A stretch of DNA of 64,000 bases. Source: Auanema rhodensis. Taxonomy: Eukaryota; Nematoda; Chromadorea; Rhabditida; Rhabditidae. Positions 11,911 through 24,815 of the stretch are shown in pieces. Numbering within the stretch: position 1 is the stretch's first letter; each line of letters begins with the position of its first letter. The stretch covers positions 16,938,501 to 17,002,500 of the forward strand of contig OZ059896.1 in the NCBI GenBank assembly GCA_964057225.1, in the 5' to 3' direction. The translations under genes were made by a program, and so were the position numbers. The notes under the pieces were generated by a model that worked only from the letters and a program-made list of their open reading frames with translations, ran no database searches and had not been told where the DNA came from.

Positions 11911-14900
11911 GGCTATCTGTGAGCTCTTCGTGGCTTGCGGCCTGACTGACGACCAAGCTATAAGAGAGATTGGACACTGCTAGCAGACGGAGACGACGAC
12001 GGCGATTAAAGGGGGAGGAGGACTGCCTAGCAAGCTGGCTCAAAAAGGGTGAACGAGATTGAAGAGAATGAGAGAGAGTTAGAGAAAAAGAGTAAGTGAG
12101 AATGAAAGGCGTGGTAATGGAGGTTGGGCAAGAGACAAGACTAGAGGAGAACAGACTCAACTAGGCCAAGCCAAGGCCGAGCTGGTGGCAGTTGAGGGGC
12201 TGGACACTACAGCGTGTAAAGGAGAGAGACAGAAAAGGAGAGAGAAAGATAGAGAATTTGCACACAATGCTTTTGAAGGAGCCGTGACCACACGCTACTG
12301 AAGACAGCGACGCCCAATGAACTAAACAAGAATAAGAAGGGTGAAGGAGAGAAAGCTGAAATGATTGCGCCAGAACTAAGCGGATGTACAACTTCATAGA
12401 GAAAGGCAGGAGTAAGAGGTAGAACATAAGAGTACATGAGAGAGTGTAGAGCACAATAAAGAGAGAAAGAAGCTATGGAGATATAGAGCTTGGAAGAGGA
12501 GAAGTTGCCATACGCGTGAAAAGGGAAAAAGGAAAGATGAGAAGAAAAATTGTACAGAAAAATAGGTAAGAGTTTATGAGAGAAAATAATGGAAGGCAAT
12601 AAGAGCAGGAGATTAGAAGACGAATGTTGGAGGAACAAGAAAGCGGGTAATAGAAAGAGAAAGAATGAGATTAAGATAGAGAGCGATTGGAAGAGTGTGA
12701 TGAAGTATTGTAACTGAATAAAAACCTGGACAGGGAGCACAGACAAACTAAAAAAGAAGAAAAACATAGAGAAAGGACGGCATGCTCCTCATCGTCGTTG
12801 GAAAGCGCGCGGCGCAACCGCTTCGCGTGCTCATTCTCCCTTCTCAGACAGGCTTGAAAGGGAATGCTGGAAAAGGATAGAGAAGTAGGAAGTATATAGA
12901 TAAAAAAAGGGAAAGATGGAGAGTCAAGTCATTATCATAACAGTTAAATCTAAAGTGCAAAAACAAGGCCGGTTTCAGATGTTCACATAAGTTTTGAGCT
13001 CTTAGTTCTGATGCTCTCGGATATCTGAATTCAACATTCCAAAGTACATTAACTTAGGTTCTCTAGTATATTTACAGTTATAACTGATGAACTATGACTT
13101 TCATATACTCAAATCATTACTTTGCACTTAGCCTCCTAAAAAATTGAAAATAATACTATTCAGGTAGCAGCTTATTGGTGAACAATCTCTTATTTCTGCT
13201 TTTATTCTTGCTAAGCTTTTATGTTGAATAGATAAAGAAAAGAGAAGGAAGGAGGGAAAGAGAGAAATAGAAGGGGGGAGTTGGAAAAAGGGAATGAGAA
13301 AGAAAGAAAGGCAGACAGAATGAGAGAGAGAGGGGAAGAGGTTGCTGGATAGAAAGGAAGCTTAGTGGCTGGTCAGATGTGTTGTTCACCGCGGTGTCTG
13401 ATACTAAAGTAATTGAGGGTTCAGATTCAAGAACTATTAACATATTATTCGTATAAACAAATTAAAATATAAATTATTATTATTATTATTCAATATAAAT
13501 ATACATTATGTGATTATTATCATATAATTGTAAGAATTATTATAAATTTATACAGTTTCTAAATAAAGTTTATAAGAGAAAAATTGTCTTTAAATTCAAA
13601 ATTTCCTATTTTATAAGATTATAAATTTATAAATCCACAACAACTTCTTTTAAATATCAAAGTTTTGAACTGATTCTCATCACTAATTTTATATTTAAGA
13701 ATTACTTTCATTTATCTTCAAGATTTATACCTTTTTCTTAATTTTTAAAATATCTAATTGAAAATCAGATTTTGTTTCTGCCATATATGACTGTCAACTA
13801 ATTCCATCTCTTTTTCTATTCGACACTTCACTTATTCAAGAGTCATACAAGATTTTTTAGTTTTATTCTTTTCTCCTCCATCTCTTTTTCTATCTCTTAT
13901 TCCCTCTCCATCACCCTCTATATCATATTCTCTCTCTTAACCATTTTCTCTCATATCTACCATGATCAGACAAAGCTACGCCTTAGACCAGTAATCATCC
14001 CAAGCACAGTGGGATTTTCAAGTGGCAAAATGGACAGATGGTACAGTGCACACAAAGCACACATGTACGGAGCATTCAAAACATAGAAAACGGCTCAAAA
14101 AATATCATTATCCTCATAGAAAATAACAACAAAATTGAGATTCCAATAATTTTCATAAAGAATTGTCTGAGTGTAATTTCTAATTTCTGCACGAAAGACA
14201 AGAAATGATAGATGAGAAACGTGAATAATGCAGAAACATACATATCATTATTTCCACCAAAAAAGAAATAATCAAACATCATTCTAAGGAATTATTAAAA
14301 AAATTAACTATTCAATATTCTATTATTTAAATTTATAATAACTCAACTGTTTTTAAACCAACAAAAAATAATAAATAGTAAGTATAGTACATATAGTTAA
14401 TGAGCAGAATGACTATTGACTAACCATTTGTTCATAATTGGCACTTGGTCATCATCATCTATTTTCTCTATATTATTATATAATTTATATTTACTAATAT
14501 CTATAATAATCACATAAAATATTTTTTTATACAAACTATTCAAAAATAATTTTTTTTGGAAATAACTTAGATTGCTCATTTATCTAAAGAAATCGTATGT
14601 AATACTTGTTTATATTCCTGAGTTTAACCCAAAGAATTGTTAATATTTTAAAACTTAATAAGCTTAATTAATAAAAATAAAATAAATTTATTTCTCTAAA
14701 AACGAATAAAAATATTTTGAATCAATGTTTTGGAAAATAACAGTAAAATGATAATGATGTACCCGGAATGTCATAGAAGAGAATAATGGTTTTGAGATGT
14801 GTGAGCCAGGAAAGTTTTAAGGCAAAGCTTAAATACTAAATCAAGTTCTAGAAGAAATGAACAAAGTAGGCAAAAAATATTTCAAATTATTGCGTGAATT

Positions 14901-14952
14901 TGAGATGATTTTCATGATTTCTCTATAAATTTTCAAAAAGCTACGCAAAATA
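11911..14952. other. ONECUT upstream region and intergenic DNA
   Basis: About 3 kb between the ONECUT start and the 3' end of the tyrosinase gene. From 11911 to about 12930 the plus strand is strongly purine-rich, which makes long but meaningless Leu/Ser/Phe open frames on the minus strand. A short block with CpG and GCGCGCGG at 12785-12840 is the most G+C-rich point and is a candidate promoter element. From about 13440 to 14950 the DNA is very AT-rich. No gene seen. Confidence 0.6.
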
Positions 14953-17900
14953 TTAGCAGTATAATGCAAGATATGGCACTTTGTGTCTCCAATCTGTTGG
15001 ATGTCCTCGCATATTCCAGCCAAGAAGTTGTAACTCTGCCTATAAAATCATTATCATCATCGGAATGGATAACTTGTTTAGCTTACCGAATTTGCGGTGA
15101 ATACATCTTCATCTGATAATTCAGGTACTGTATGAAGATTGATTTGACCATCACAAGACGTCGTAGAGTGATCCTTCTAAACATTTTCATTAAGTTGGTC
15201 AAGTTTTCTATTATTGATCTTTGCACGGTCAAGTAGAAGTGTTTTGATGTGAGTGACCGGATGAATCAAAAATTAATTTAAGATGAAGCATATGACGCTT
15301 ACCATTGTACACTTCATAGAACAAGCAAGACGTCTTCCCTCTTCTAGAATAGAAACAAAAATTCGAACTCCATTTTTATGAAGAGTTGGGTTTGGTGCCT
15401 AGAAAATGAAAAAAGGTTGATTTTTATATTTTTCTGCTGAAAACATTCGTACTTTGATGTATAAAATATTTGGATCATATGCAGATAAAGCAATCCGAAC
15501 AGGTTGATTCCAAATTGGAGCAACATTGCTTTCAACTTCTACCTAAGAATATCTTGGTTTAGATTTAGTATTATTTAATTTTTATATTATAAATCTTATT
15601 CTTTGTTTCTTTTTAACTCAAAACATTTATTGAATACATTCTATTTACCTCTAATCCTTGATGATCTTTTCGATGAAACGCGACACGTAGCCAGACACTT
15701 TCGTCTAATGATGGCAATTCTTTAGTTCTTTCAGCTAATGCCGATATCATAGCTGATGTTACCATCTAAAAATTTGAAAAAGAAAGAAAAATAAAATATA
15801 TTTCTCATGTTGTAATAGTTAGTCTAATGATATTAATGATCAGAGATCATACCTTTCTTGAACATGCAAAGACCATATATGGAGCTGCTACAACAATGTC
15901 TCGAGGATGAACGGATAAATCAACATCCAAATATCTAAGATATTATTTTTATTTATGAATATGTTTTAATTAATAAATTATTTACTTTCGAGAATTAAAT
16001 GAATGAGTATAAGCTATAGGAGAAGAAGATTCCGATCGATACCCAATCAGCAAAGTTGGCTGACAAACCTGAATATTAGAATTGTTTAAAAGCATTTTCT
16101 TCATAGTTGTAAGCTTAATTCATCAAAATTGATGAAAATATGTTTAATATACCTGATGACGTTCAACAGTACTGTTATAACAATAGGATTGACAATATCT
16201 TCCATCCTGATCACGAGCTTCAAGCTGAACTTCTTGAACCATGCCAGCTTTAGGCTTTGGTAACGGTAAATACATAGTTCCCTGAATTCATTAATAAAAA
16301 TAATAAAACGTTTATTAGAAAGTATTGACAAGTAGAAACTTACAGAAATTTCAGGAAATGATACTTTATCATCTTGAAATACAGTTCGATTTGTTCTTGT
16401 TTGTAAATTAAAAATAGTAATTTGAGCATTACTCGATTGAATTCCTATAATTAATTTTATATTTTATTATAAATTATAAAAAACATTATAATACCATTTC
16501 CATCTTTATCAATTAAAAATGTTTTCGTCCATACAGAATCTAATGGAGATACAGGTGTCTGTTCTGTTGTTCGTAATTTCATAGAATTACGTAAACGAGG
16601 TGGTATCATACATATTCCCTTTAATATTGTTTTTATTAAATTAACTAATGATTAATGATAATACTTGCTGACAAACGGAGTTAAAACAGATAGGTTGACC
16701 TTCATATCCAGTGCAATTACCTCCTAACACAACCTGAAATCGTTTTGTGTGACAGTGACTTGGAGAGTTAACGAATCATACTTTACTTCGACAACGCCAT
16801 CTAGAAACATCACACCAATAGTAGGGTGAATCACAATTTTCTCGGTCAGGAGTACAATGACGAACTTTCTCGTATTCATACCTTAATAATCAATAATTAA
16901 TTTAATTTGATAACAATGATTTGAAGAAATAATCATTTTGAAAGTAAAAGTTATATCTGATTAAACTTCATCAGATGTAACTTACCATTCATCTGTATAA
17001 CGATTACTTAAACCATCTCGATTTTGAATTCTAAATGGTTTCATTTGAACATCAAATGAATGCAATTGATTACAAACATCCTAAAAAGAAAAAAAATATA
17101 ATTAATTCAAGAAAAATTATTACTTTAGCCCATTGAGTTTCTCTTTCAGTTCTAGTTTGTTGTTTTTGTCGAAATTGCTCCCATAAATAGTCAATAAAAG
17201 CATGATGCATATAAAACATTGGATCATTTGGACTAACTCTAAAGTTGAAAATATTTTCAAATTCTATAAGCATTTACGAAAGTTTTATACAAACCTTATA
17301 ACAAACATGAATCCACCAACCCATACATGGCTTAATCCGTGAATACTTTCAAAGGTTTTATCGTGACAGAATGTTAAATCTCTTGAAAAAAAAAGTTGTA
17401 AAAGGTGAAAAAAAATAAAATATTGAATGAAAACGAATTACTTGAAGTGTTTCCGCGATGTAATCCAATCTGCATCTGTTGGAGTCATCAAACGATCCTG
17501 AGGTCGTCCACCGGTTGATCTGCAATTTTAGGATTATGTTCAAATAAAAACGAGAATTAACAAATAAAAACACCTGTACAGCTTTTTTACTGGTATTTGG
17601 CTTAAGGGCATAAATACGTTAGTGTCCCAATCCTTGAAAGGTCCGGTTTTCACGTAGCCATTACCATTACCAAGAAGTTCATCCGTAAATAGGACGGTGT
17701 CAGAAGAATCTGGTAAACCTGAACAGTTGTATGTTTCATACAATACTTCTAGAAGCTCATCTAACCTTCGTCGAGAGTTGAATCCCAATAAGGCAGACTG
17801 ACTGATGGATTTTCCTGTTGCAATGCAATTTCAAATTGCCTTAAAAATTCTCGATGCCAAGGTAGAAAAGCGGCTCCCCAATGAGCACCTAATAAATGAC

Positions 17901-19004
17901 ATTATAGTTTTATAATGTTTAAGCTTTCTAATAAGATGTTTTGATAAACTTCTGGTTTTTAATCTTTTACTGAGCTATAACTATTATGTTGATGAAGTTT
18001 TTCTTAACATATTGATTGGATAATCACAAGAATATCGTTCATTTCATCACCAAATTCAGTTTTCCGGATTCTCAAAGAAACACATGTTCATCAGCAACGT
18101 CATGTTCAGACAACGCTATTCTGACTCATCATTCTACTGTTTGAATCCATAATCGTTTTCTCCAAACTAGTTGTTGAACATAATCATCCCATCTTCGTCA
18201 TCAGAATGATTATCAAAGAAAAAACATCAAAACTGACGAGGTAACATCTATTTCCTTAAGCAATTTCTAGGTTGCTATTCAATCCCTCACTCTCCCCAGT
18301 TATTGCATTTACCGAGTTTCTCTTTTTTCCTTTCACTTTTACAATTTGAAAAGGAACAAACATGTATATTACCTGGCGCACTATCTGGATAGTGAACAAG
18401 AGTATGAAGATCCCAAGCAGTTATATTATCAATCATCCGCATCTTCAGAGCATTCATTGCACCAACCAGAGCATCACGTTCAGATTTGCTCAACATTCGA
18501 ATCTCTTTACGTATGGACTTATCAGTTGCTCGTTTCTGAAATTCGATTAGAAATAACATATTTGATCATCATGGATGACATATATCATTTTATTTCTTGT
18601 TTTAAGAAATTCCATAACTCATTTTTTTAAATTTTCATCCGAAAAAACGTGAAAAACTTACACGCCGTCGTGCTTCCTTGACACAATTAGTTCGCGTACA
18701 TTTTTCAATGCTAGACAAATAGCTACGCTGTCTATCTTGAAAAATAATTTTTAACGCAAAATTATAAAAATTTCAAGAACTTACGTGATGTTGATTCCCA
18801 AGTTTTGAGGTTAGAATCACGTTCCTTCAACCAATGTTTACGATGATCACATACGAAATCCATTTGTTGAGCTGTGAGAAATCCATTGTCAGGCGGCCGA
18901 TTGCAATCGTCATTCTGATGAGCTTCAGAATCAGATGAGGAATGCAGAAAGGATTCGGAATATTTAGTAAATAGTAATAACAAAAACAAATAATTGACGA
19001 CCAT
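14953..19004 (-). CDS. Secreted tyrosinase (type-3 copper) protein
   Basis: Predicted copper oxidase of phenols, 755 residues, 21 exons on the minus strand: 19004-18785, 18735-18662, 18535-18373, 17888-17766, 17718-17574, 17519-17442, 17381-17295, 17238-17124, 17080-16986, 16881-16782, 16733-16665, 16618-16495, 16444-16344, 16281-16153, 16068-15986, 15934-15853, 15765-15649, 15542-15453, 15398-15303, 15176-15087, 15039-14953; phases agree. It starts with a hydrophobic signal peptide ([11 protein letters not shown]). CuA site: [15 protein letters not shown] then [15 protein letters not shown]. CuB site: [12 protein letters not shown] then [18 protein letters not shown]. The expected histidines are visible. 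A Cys-rich stretch follows ([38 protein letters not shown]), and then about 350 residues I cannot assign. No ShK domain is seen, unlike many nematode tyrosinases. A role in cuticle or eggshell cross-linking is known for the family in nematodes and is inference here. Confidence 0.9.
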
Positions 19005-19376
19005 TATGACATTTGCGAGAAATAATACCTAATGTCTAGAAGAAATAGTTTTCTTGAGAACTCTGAATAGAAGAATATATAGTAGATGATTGAAATATAA
19101 AACTTTTAAAAAGAAATTATGACAAATATAACGACAATAAGCTATTTAGCTGTAGATATACGAAGAAATAGATACATGCTATTGAACAAAGCAGCTTCAA
19201 TCTTCAATTAAAAAAAAAGGAGTTGTGTGGGGCTTGTCTATGAATGGACAAGAACAGAACATCTGCAAATGAGAATCAGGACGATGTTCATCTTGAAAAA
19301 AGGTGAAATGAGATACATAGAATCATGATTTGGCAAGGTTATCGCTTTGAAAACAGAAAAGGGATAAGAGAGAGAC

Positions 19377-19380
<4 letters not shown>

Positions 19381-19411
<31 letters not shown>

Positions 19412-19428
19412 GTATATATATATATATA
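19381..19428. repeat. (GA)n-(TA)n compound microsatellite
   Basis: About 14 GA units followed by about nine TA units. Confidence 0.9.
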
Positions 19429-20078
19429 AAGAATTTGGGTAAAGCAGGCTGTTAATAGAAAGTAGAAGTGTGAGATGAAATACAGAGAATGAATAGAGAA
19501 AATTGAAAACGACCTTAAAGATTAGCAAAAGTTCAAAAGATGTTTCAAAAATATAGTATAAACCTAAAAAAATGTTAAATTTGAATATATGAAGTGTCGA
19601 AGAAGACGACAAAAAAAAGAAATAATAAACTCGTAAAACTTATTGATATGACATTTATCATATAATCATACATGTGGGTTTTACACGGCCGTCTCACCAT
19701 CACCAATGTCATTCTTTAGATTCAGAATGCCCATGGAGAAAAGGACAATACCGACGACTGAGTGATAATGTGAAATGCCAATACCAACATCATCATCGTA
19801 TATAATCGGTTTACACGAGAAAAGGAAAAAGGACAACGACAAAGAGGAAAGGATGGTTGATGATGATCAAGCCATTGCTAAACAGCTTTCAAGACTATTC
19901 AAGGAGAATCGAACAATGTACCTATCGGCCAATAAATGTCTGTAACTATATGATATATACTATATGTATATTCATGGATGTAATAGGAAAAACGAGAGGT
20001 AAGAAATTAGGCGGAAGAAACATCACTTTCTCTCTTCTTGTTTCTTATTAACAGGCTAATTTTGGACTTTTTTTTTAC

Positions 20079-20232
20079 TTTGATCAGAAATGGGTGCGGT
20101 TCGTTGTAACTGTTTGTCGTTGTCGGTGTCGTTGTCATAGTCGACCACCACTCGTCGTTGTCGTCGTCGTTTGAGCCGATATCAGACAACGTTATGGGTG
20201 GAGTACGTAGACAACTGTTACGTCGCCGGAGG
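20079..20232 (-). other. Possible orphan exon
   Basis: Minus-strand open stretch with an acceptor-like TGTGTAG before 20232 and a GTAAAA donor after 20079. It encodes a plausible polar segment (for example TPPITLSDIGSNDDDNDEWW, then a Thr-rich run). The base composition is richer in G+C than its surroundings. No partner exon could be found, so it may equally be a low-complexity artefact of CGT/GTT repeats. Confidence 0.2.
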
Positions 20233-21098
20233 CTACACAAGCCGAACAAGATTACGAAATGAAATCATTTCGTCCACACCTATACTGTGCTTTCATCAAC
20301 CGCCATCGTCGGCACTGCTTGTGTGATGGACAAGAAGATCATGATCTACCTCATGGAAGACAAGAAGAAAAGCATAAACAACATAAATCATAAGATACAT
20401 GTTATAAACATATGTCAAATACATTTAATAAAGAGGATATCAACATGGACAAACACAAAAAAATGAAAAAGTTGGTAACGTTGCTGAATGACAATGAAGC
20501 CTGTTTATCAACAGTATGTCATATGGATCGCGAAGGTCACCCTACAAACATCACAGAGAAAAAGGAAATCACCCAAGAATTACAAAAATGTTCGAATGAG
20601 ACACATGTATTGTATTGGAAATGCTGATTGAAAATGGGTTTTATTTTTCAAATTTCAATCTTGTCCATCATTCCATTCTTACAATTTCTCCTCCCACCTT
20701 CAGACCATCAGAAGTTAACGAGAAAGAGGAGGCGTGATTGGTAGTGTATGCATGCATGCATGAATGCTACTGCGTTATGACAAGGTACATTGGAGAAACA
20801 TGACACATCAATGCATGCCAAGAACAAATCTGAATTCATTTCCGTAATTGTTTTCTGATGGAAAAAACGAATCCCGTCTTCATTTGCTTTCTTCCACTTG
20901 TCCTGTCTTTCACAACTCCCTATCGAGAATTTCCTCCATTTCGTTTTTCCTTTGCCTTTTTCGAAACGAGTTCTAGGCATTCCAGCTGTATATGGTGGAC
21001 ACTGACTTCCATAAACGTAAAAAAACGTTAACACGAATCTTGTGATTGAATTTGACGGCTTTTTTAAGCGAAAAATCAAAATATTTTTCTATAATACA

Positions 21099-21131
21099 AT
21101 CATTTATACATGTAATACATGTATAAATGAT
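21099..21131. repeat. Perfect 16-base inverted repeat, 1-base centre
   Basis: Left arm ATCATTTATACATGTA, centre A at 21115, right arm its exact reverse complement. It could fold as a hairpin or cruciform, or be a remnant of a small inverted-repeat element. No gene next to it. Confidence 0.85.
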
Positions 21132-22799
21132 CTTCATTTTTACATATATTGACGTTCAAAGTTCACGTCATTCACGTAAAAGTAATTAGGTCATTTATCT
21201 GTTACGAGAAAGCATGAATGGTTGTTCTGTTGTATTTGTTAATTTTTAAAAGTTACATCATTCACCTATATGTACGTTTATATGTTTTTATACATTTAAG
21301 TGAATAATTAATTAAAAATATAAGAATATTAGTAAGGTTTAATTAATTATATAAATTTAAATATTAAAGATATATTAATATATAAATGATTCTTTTGTAA
21401 TAAAAATTTATATATTAATTTCATTTTTTTTATCATTTTTACTTCTAATATAATATAATAATAAGTAATTAATAAACAAATAGTATTGTTGTTACTGAAA
21501 CTTGTCATTAAAAACAGGCTATCTATACATACCATTTTATTTCATTAATATATAAATAATAAAAACCATATAATTTGTATTATTACATGTATATTGTAAA
21601 AATTTAAATTTATAATAGTATTATATATTATAATATATTTTAATCTTAAAAAAGTTATAATTAATTATTTTCTACTAAAATATCAAACATCTGCAAAAAA
21701 TATATGGGGAATACCCCCCCCCCTTTCATCTTCACCCCTCATGTTATATAAGAAGATGATAAGTTAAAGTATTAACAGATCAGCTTTTTTTCATTACGTC
21801 TGTTCTTTTTATGTATTCTAATAGTCATTAAGAAAAAAAACCTGCTTATTTGATGTTAAGGCCATGCAAAATCCAGTAAATCCAATCATACTTTGACCAT
21901 AGAGTGTCAGAAAATGGTTTTAATCAATCTTGCTTTTTCATCTTCTATAAGCTTCAAGTTGAAAATACAGATATATGTATATGTATTATATATATTTATA
22001 TTTATTTATATAATATATAAATACATTATATATTAACTTAAACTAGTAGATAACTAGCAGAATCAATGGATATATCAAAACAAGTATTTGATAAATTGCA
22101 GTAATATTCTTTGGATTTCATCTCGTTTTTTAATTTTTCAATCAAAATGTTTGTTGAAATGACATGAAATTGAATGGACAAGTTAGTAAATATGCCCTAA
22201 ATCTTTCATTTTTGAGCTCTTCCGGCGTTTTTTCCAAAGCACATCATGTAGTTACATACGTGCACATGATGATGAATGTCCAAAAAGCTAAATATAGATA
22301 CGAGAAAGCTTGTTCATGAGATATATGCAGTTTGGAAAGAGCAAACATAAAGTATAATCTGCAAAAGCATAGATAGTCTTAATTATATTATTTTTTTATA
22401 TTTTTTAAAATTAAAATTGTTAAAAAAAGGAAATAAAAATAAATATATATTCATTATTAATTTGATTATTATCTAGAATAGTTAATAGACGGCTTTGTAC
22501 ATCTTAGAAGAAAAAAATAATTGAAAAATCAAAACTCAGATCAGATTTGAACTACTGTCATTCCGAATTTAAAAAATTTAATTTCAAAATAAAACAATAA
22601 ACTAAAACTTTTTTCATAATATAATAATAAAAAAGTTTGTAATAATTATAATAATGTCAATAAAACCATATAATTCAAACATCATTCGTAAACGGAAATG
22701 ATTGAGATATTAGCTTTTTTAACATTGATGAAGCTTGTTCAAAAATTTGCAAAGGATTACATGAAAAGTTGTAGATTTAAAACAAATAACTCAAATTAA

Positions 22800-22807
22800 T
22801 ATAAAAG
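22800..22807 (+). promoter_or_regulatory. TATA box of the TSP1-like gene
   Basis: TATAAAAG ends 43 bases before the ATG at 22851. The same word or a close variant lies at similar distance before four other secreted-protein genes in this window. Confidence 0.6.
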
Positions 22808-22850
22808 GATTGAGAGATGATAGATCCTCACTTTATACTCACAATCCGAA

Positions 22851-24536
22851 ATGAAAACTTTCATTTCCGGTGGATTTTTGTTCCTCATATTTAACATATA
22901 TCAGGTATTTACTTATATTTTCTAAATGAGTTTTGAATTGTAACTAATATTTTAGGTTGAAGCATGTTGCAGAGAAGGTGGTTTATGGTCTGAATGGACA
23001 GGTAACGAAGTAAGCGATTGCCCTGAAACATGTGGAGGTATTTGAGTGCATGTGATTGTTTATTTAAATTATTTTAAATATTTCAGCATTTGGAACATAT
23101 AAGAGAACTAGAATTTGTTTATCCGAAGATAATGAATGTCCATGCATGTAATTATCAATATTTATTATAATCTATAGGATAAAATATATTTTTTGTAGAG
23201 GAGAAGATGAAGAAGAAGCTGTATGTGATCGTACTCCATGCAATTATCCAAGAATGTTAACCTGTGCAACAGGATTCTCTCTTGGATTATACAATCAGAA
23301 ACCAGCATGTATTAAGCCGGTATGTTTTTTAAAATTGATTTCAAAGAAACAACAAAATTACAGAATGAAGTAGCACCTGTAGCTGTTGTTGCTCCATCTC
23401 TATGCTCTGAGTGTTGTCCAGATAACGGTGAAAATGCTCAAATTAGTAAAATATTCTTAATGTATTATCTGTAGGTATTTGGAGTGAGTGGGTAGGTCAG
23501 GGTATCTGCAGTGCAACATGTGGATCATGTGGAGTTCTAACTCGAACAAGAAAATGCTTATCCGAGTCATACAACTGTCCTTGTGTGTAAGTGTTTACTA
23601 CAAAAAAATTATTGACAACATATTCTGTATTAAGCGGACCAACTGAAGACAAATTTCCATGCAACAGTAAGGCTTGTGTTAACACAACTCAGATCTGTTG
23701 TGATGGATTTGGTTTACAATATAGCGAAAAGAGTGGAGTTTACGAATGCTTAGCAGTAACACCTGTGATAGAGAAACAAATCAAAGTTTCTGGTTGCTGT
23801 GATCCAGGTTTTCGCTACTAGAGATTTGCGTAGATTCATAGAAAATATGATTGCAGAAGGTCTCGGTTTATGGAATAGCTGGAGTGAGTGGTCATTGTGC
23901 TCAGCCAGTTGTGGAATGTGTGGTATCCGTGTACGATCCAGAACTTGTGCCAGTCAAATGCATGGATGTGCTTGCGTGTATGTATCTTATCAAAGTCGTT
24001 TGCATAAGCTGATTAACCGGCTATTTCGCTTTCAGTGGTGAAAATAAGGAGCAGAAGCTGTGCGGATCTAGTCAGTGTCAGTCCGGTGATACATGCTGTA
24101 CACCAGCTACTGCTGCTTTTGGCTTTGATGGATCAAAGATCTGTACCTTGAAGCCAGAAGCTCTCCCTATACCAACAACAACACCAACTAGTATAACTAC
24201 AAAGGCCATAATAGGCAGTTGGTCAGCATGGGTAGAAGTTGCTGGAGCGACATGCAGCGACACTTGCGGATCTTGTGGGAAAATAGCAGCTAAAAGAACT
24301 TGTCTTCCTGCAGGAGCTACATGCAGGTATGTTTCAACAGCTTAAAACATACAACAATTGGGAAGAAGCCAAGAAACTGAATTTATTATTTCAGTGGGTC
24401 ATCTTCCGGAACCATTATATGTGCTACACAAGTTTGTGCCTTCCCCCGACCAACATGCTGTTCAGGCTTCAAAAAGTCTTTCAACGAAATAGTTCGAGCA
24501 TTTATCTGTGTTTTGGACAATGTGCAAACAAATTAA
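22851..24536 (+). CDS. Secreted Cys-rich protein with four TSP1-like units
   Basis: Predicted extracellular protein of 406 residues, function unknown. Exons: 22851-22904, 22956-23037, 23087-23147, 23199-23319, 23364-23427, 23475-23586, 23635-23807, 23857-23977, 24036-24326, 24395-24536, all in phase. The first exon is a signal peptide (MKTFISGGFLFLIFNIYQ). Four units follow, each opening with a tryptophan pair (GLWSEWTG, GIWSEWVGQG, GLWNSWSEWSLC, GSWSAWVEV), then CxxTCGxCG or CSASCGMCG, then RTRxC and CPC or CAC. Each unit ends in a Cys-Cys motif (ECC, QICC, DTCC, PTCC). This is the TSP1 core with extra cysteines. Unit 1 lacks the CGxCG extension (ETCGAFG). Introns tend to fall at the same place in each unit, which points to internal duplication. 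It faces the CC-domain gene downstream. Confidence 0.85.
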
Positions 24537-24815
24537 GGAAAATCAAACAGTAGTTCGAATCTCGTGTATTTTTTTTTGAAAAAATGAGTGAAAACTCTGA
24601 TAACAATGTGTTTTCTTTCGAAAAAAAATAGCGTTAATGACATCACTACACAAGTATTTTAATAAATCGTTGATGTTCTTATAATTATTATTTATTATTA
24701 TAAATATGAATACAATTAAATAAATATATACAAAACAAAAATAAAATTAATTAAAAACATTGAATAAAGAATATTCAGTTAATTTTGATTTTAATTATGT
24801 ATATTATCCGATATT

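Larger units (their letters stand above)
19005..22850. other. Intergenic region, AT-rich
   Basis: About 3.8 kb between the divergent tyrosinase and TSP1-like genes. It holds a (GA)n plus (TA)n microsatellite at 19381-19428, GTC/GTT-rich DNA at 20110-20190 with one weak exon-like open frame, a 16-base perfect inverted repeat at 21099-21131, a run of about ten C at 21713-21722, and very AT-rich DNA to 22800. I see no convincing gene. Confidence 0.55.

Noticed and set aside
12161-12767. Two long Leu/Ser/Phe open frames upstream of ONECUT
   Set aside because: They are the complement of a purine-rich tract; low complexity, no domain, no splice partner.
18346-18630. Plus-strand frames inside the tyrosinase gene
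   Set aside because: Shadows of the minus-strand tyrosinase exon at 18535-18373.
20708-21079. 123-codon minus-strand frame
   Set aside because: Runs across AT-rich and mixed DNA with no recognised motif, signal peptide or splice pattern.
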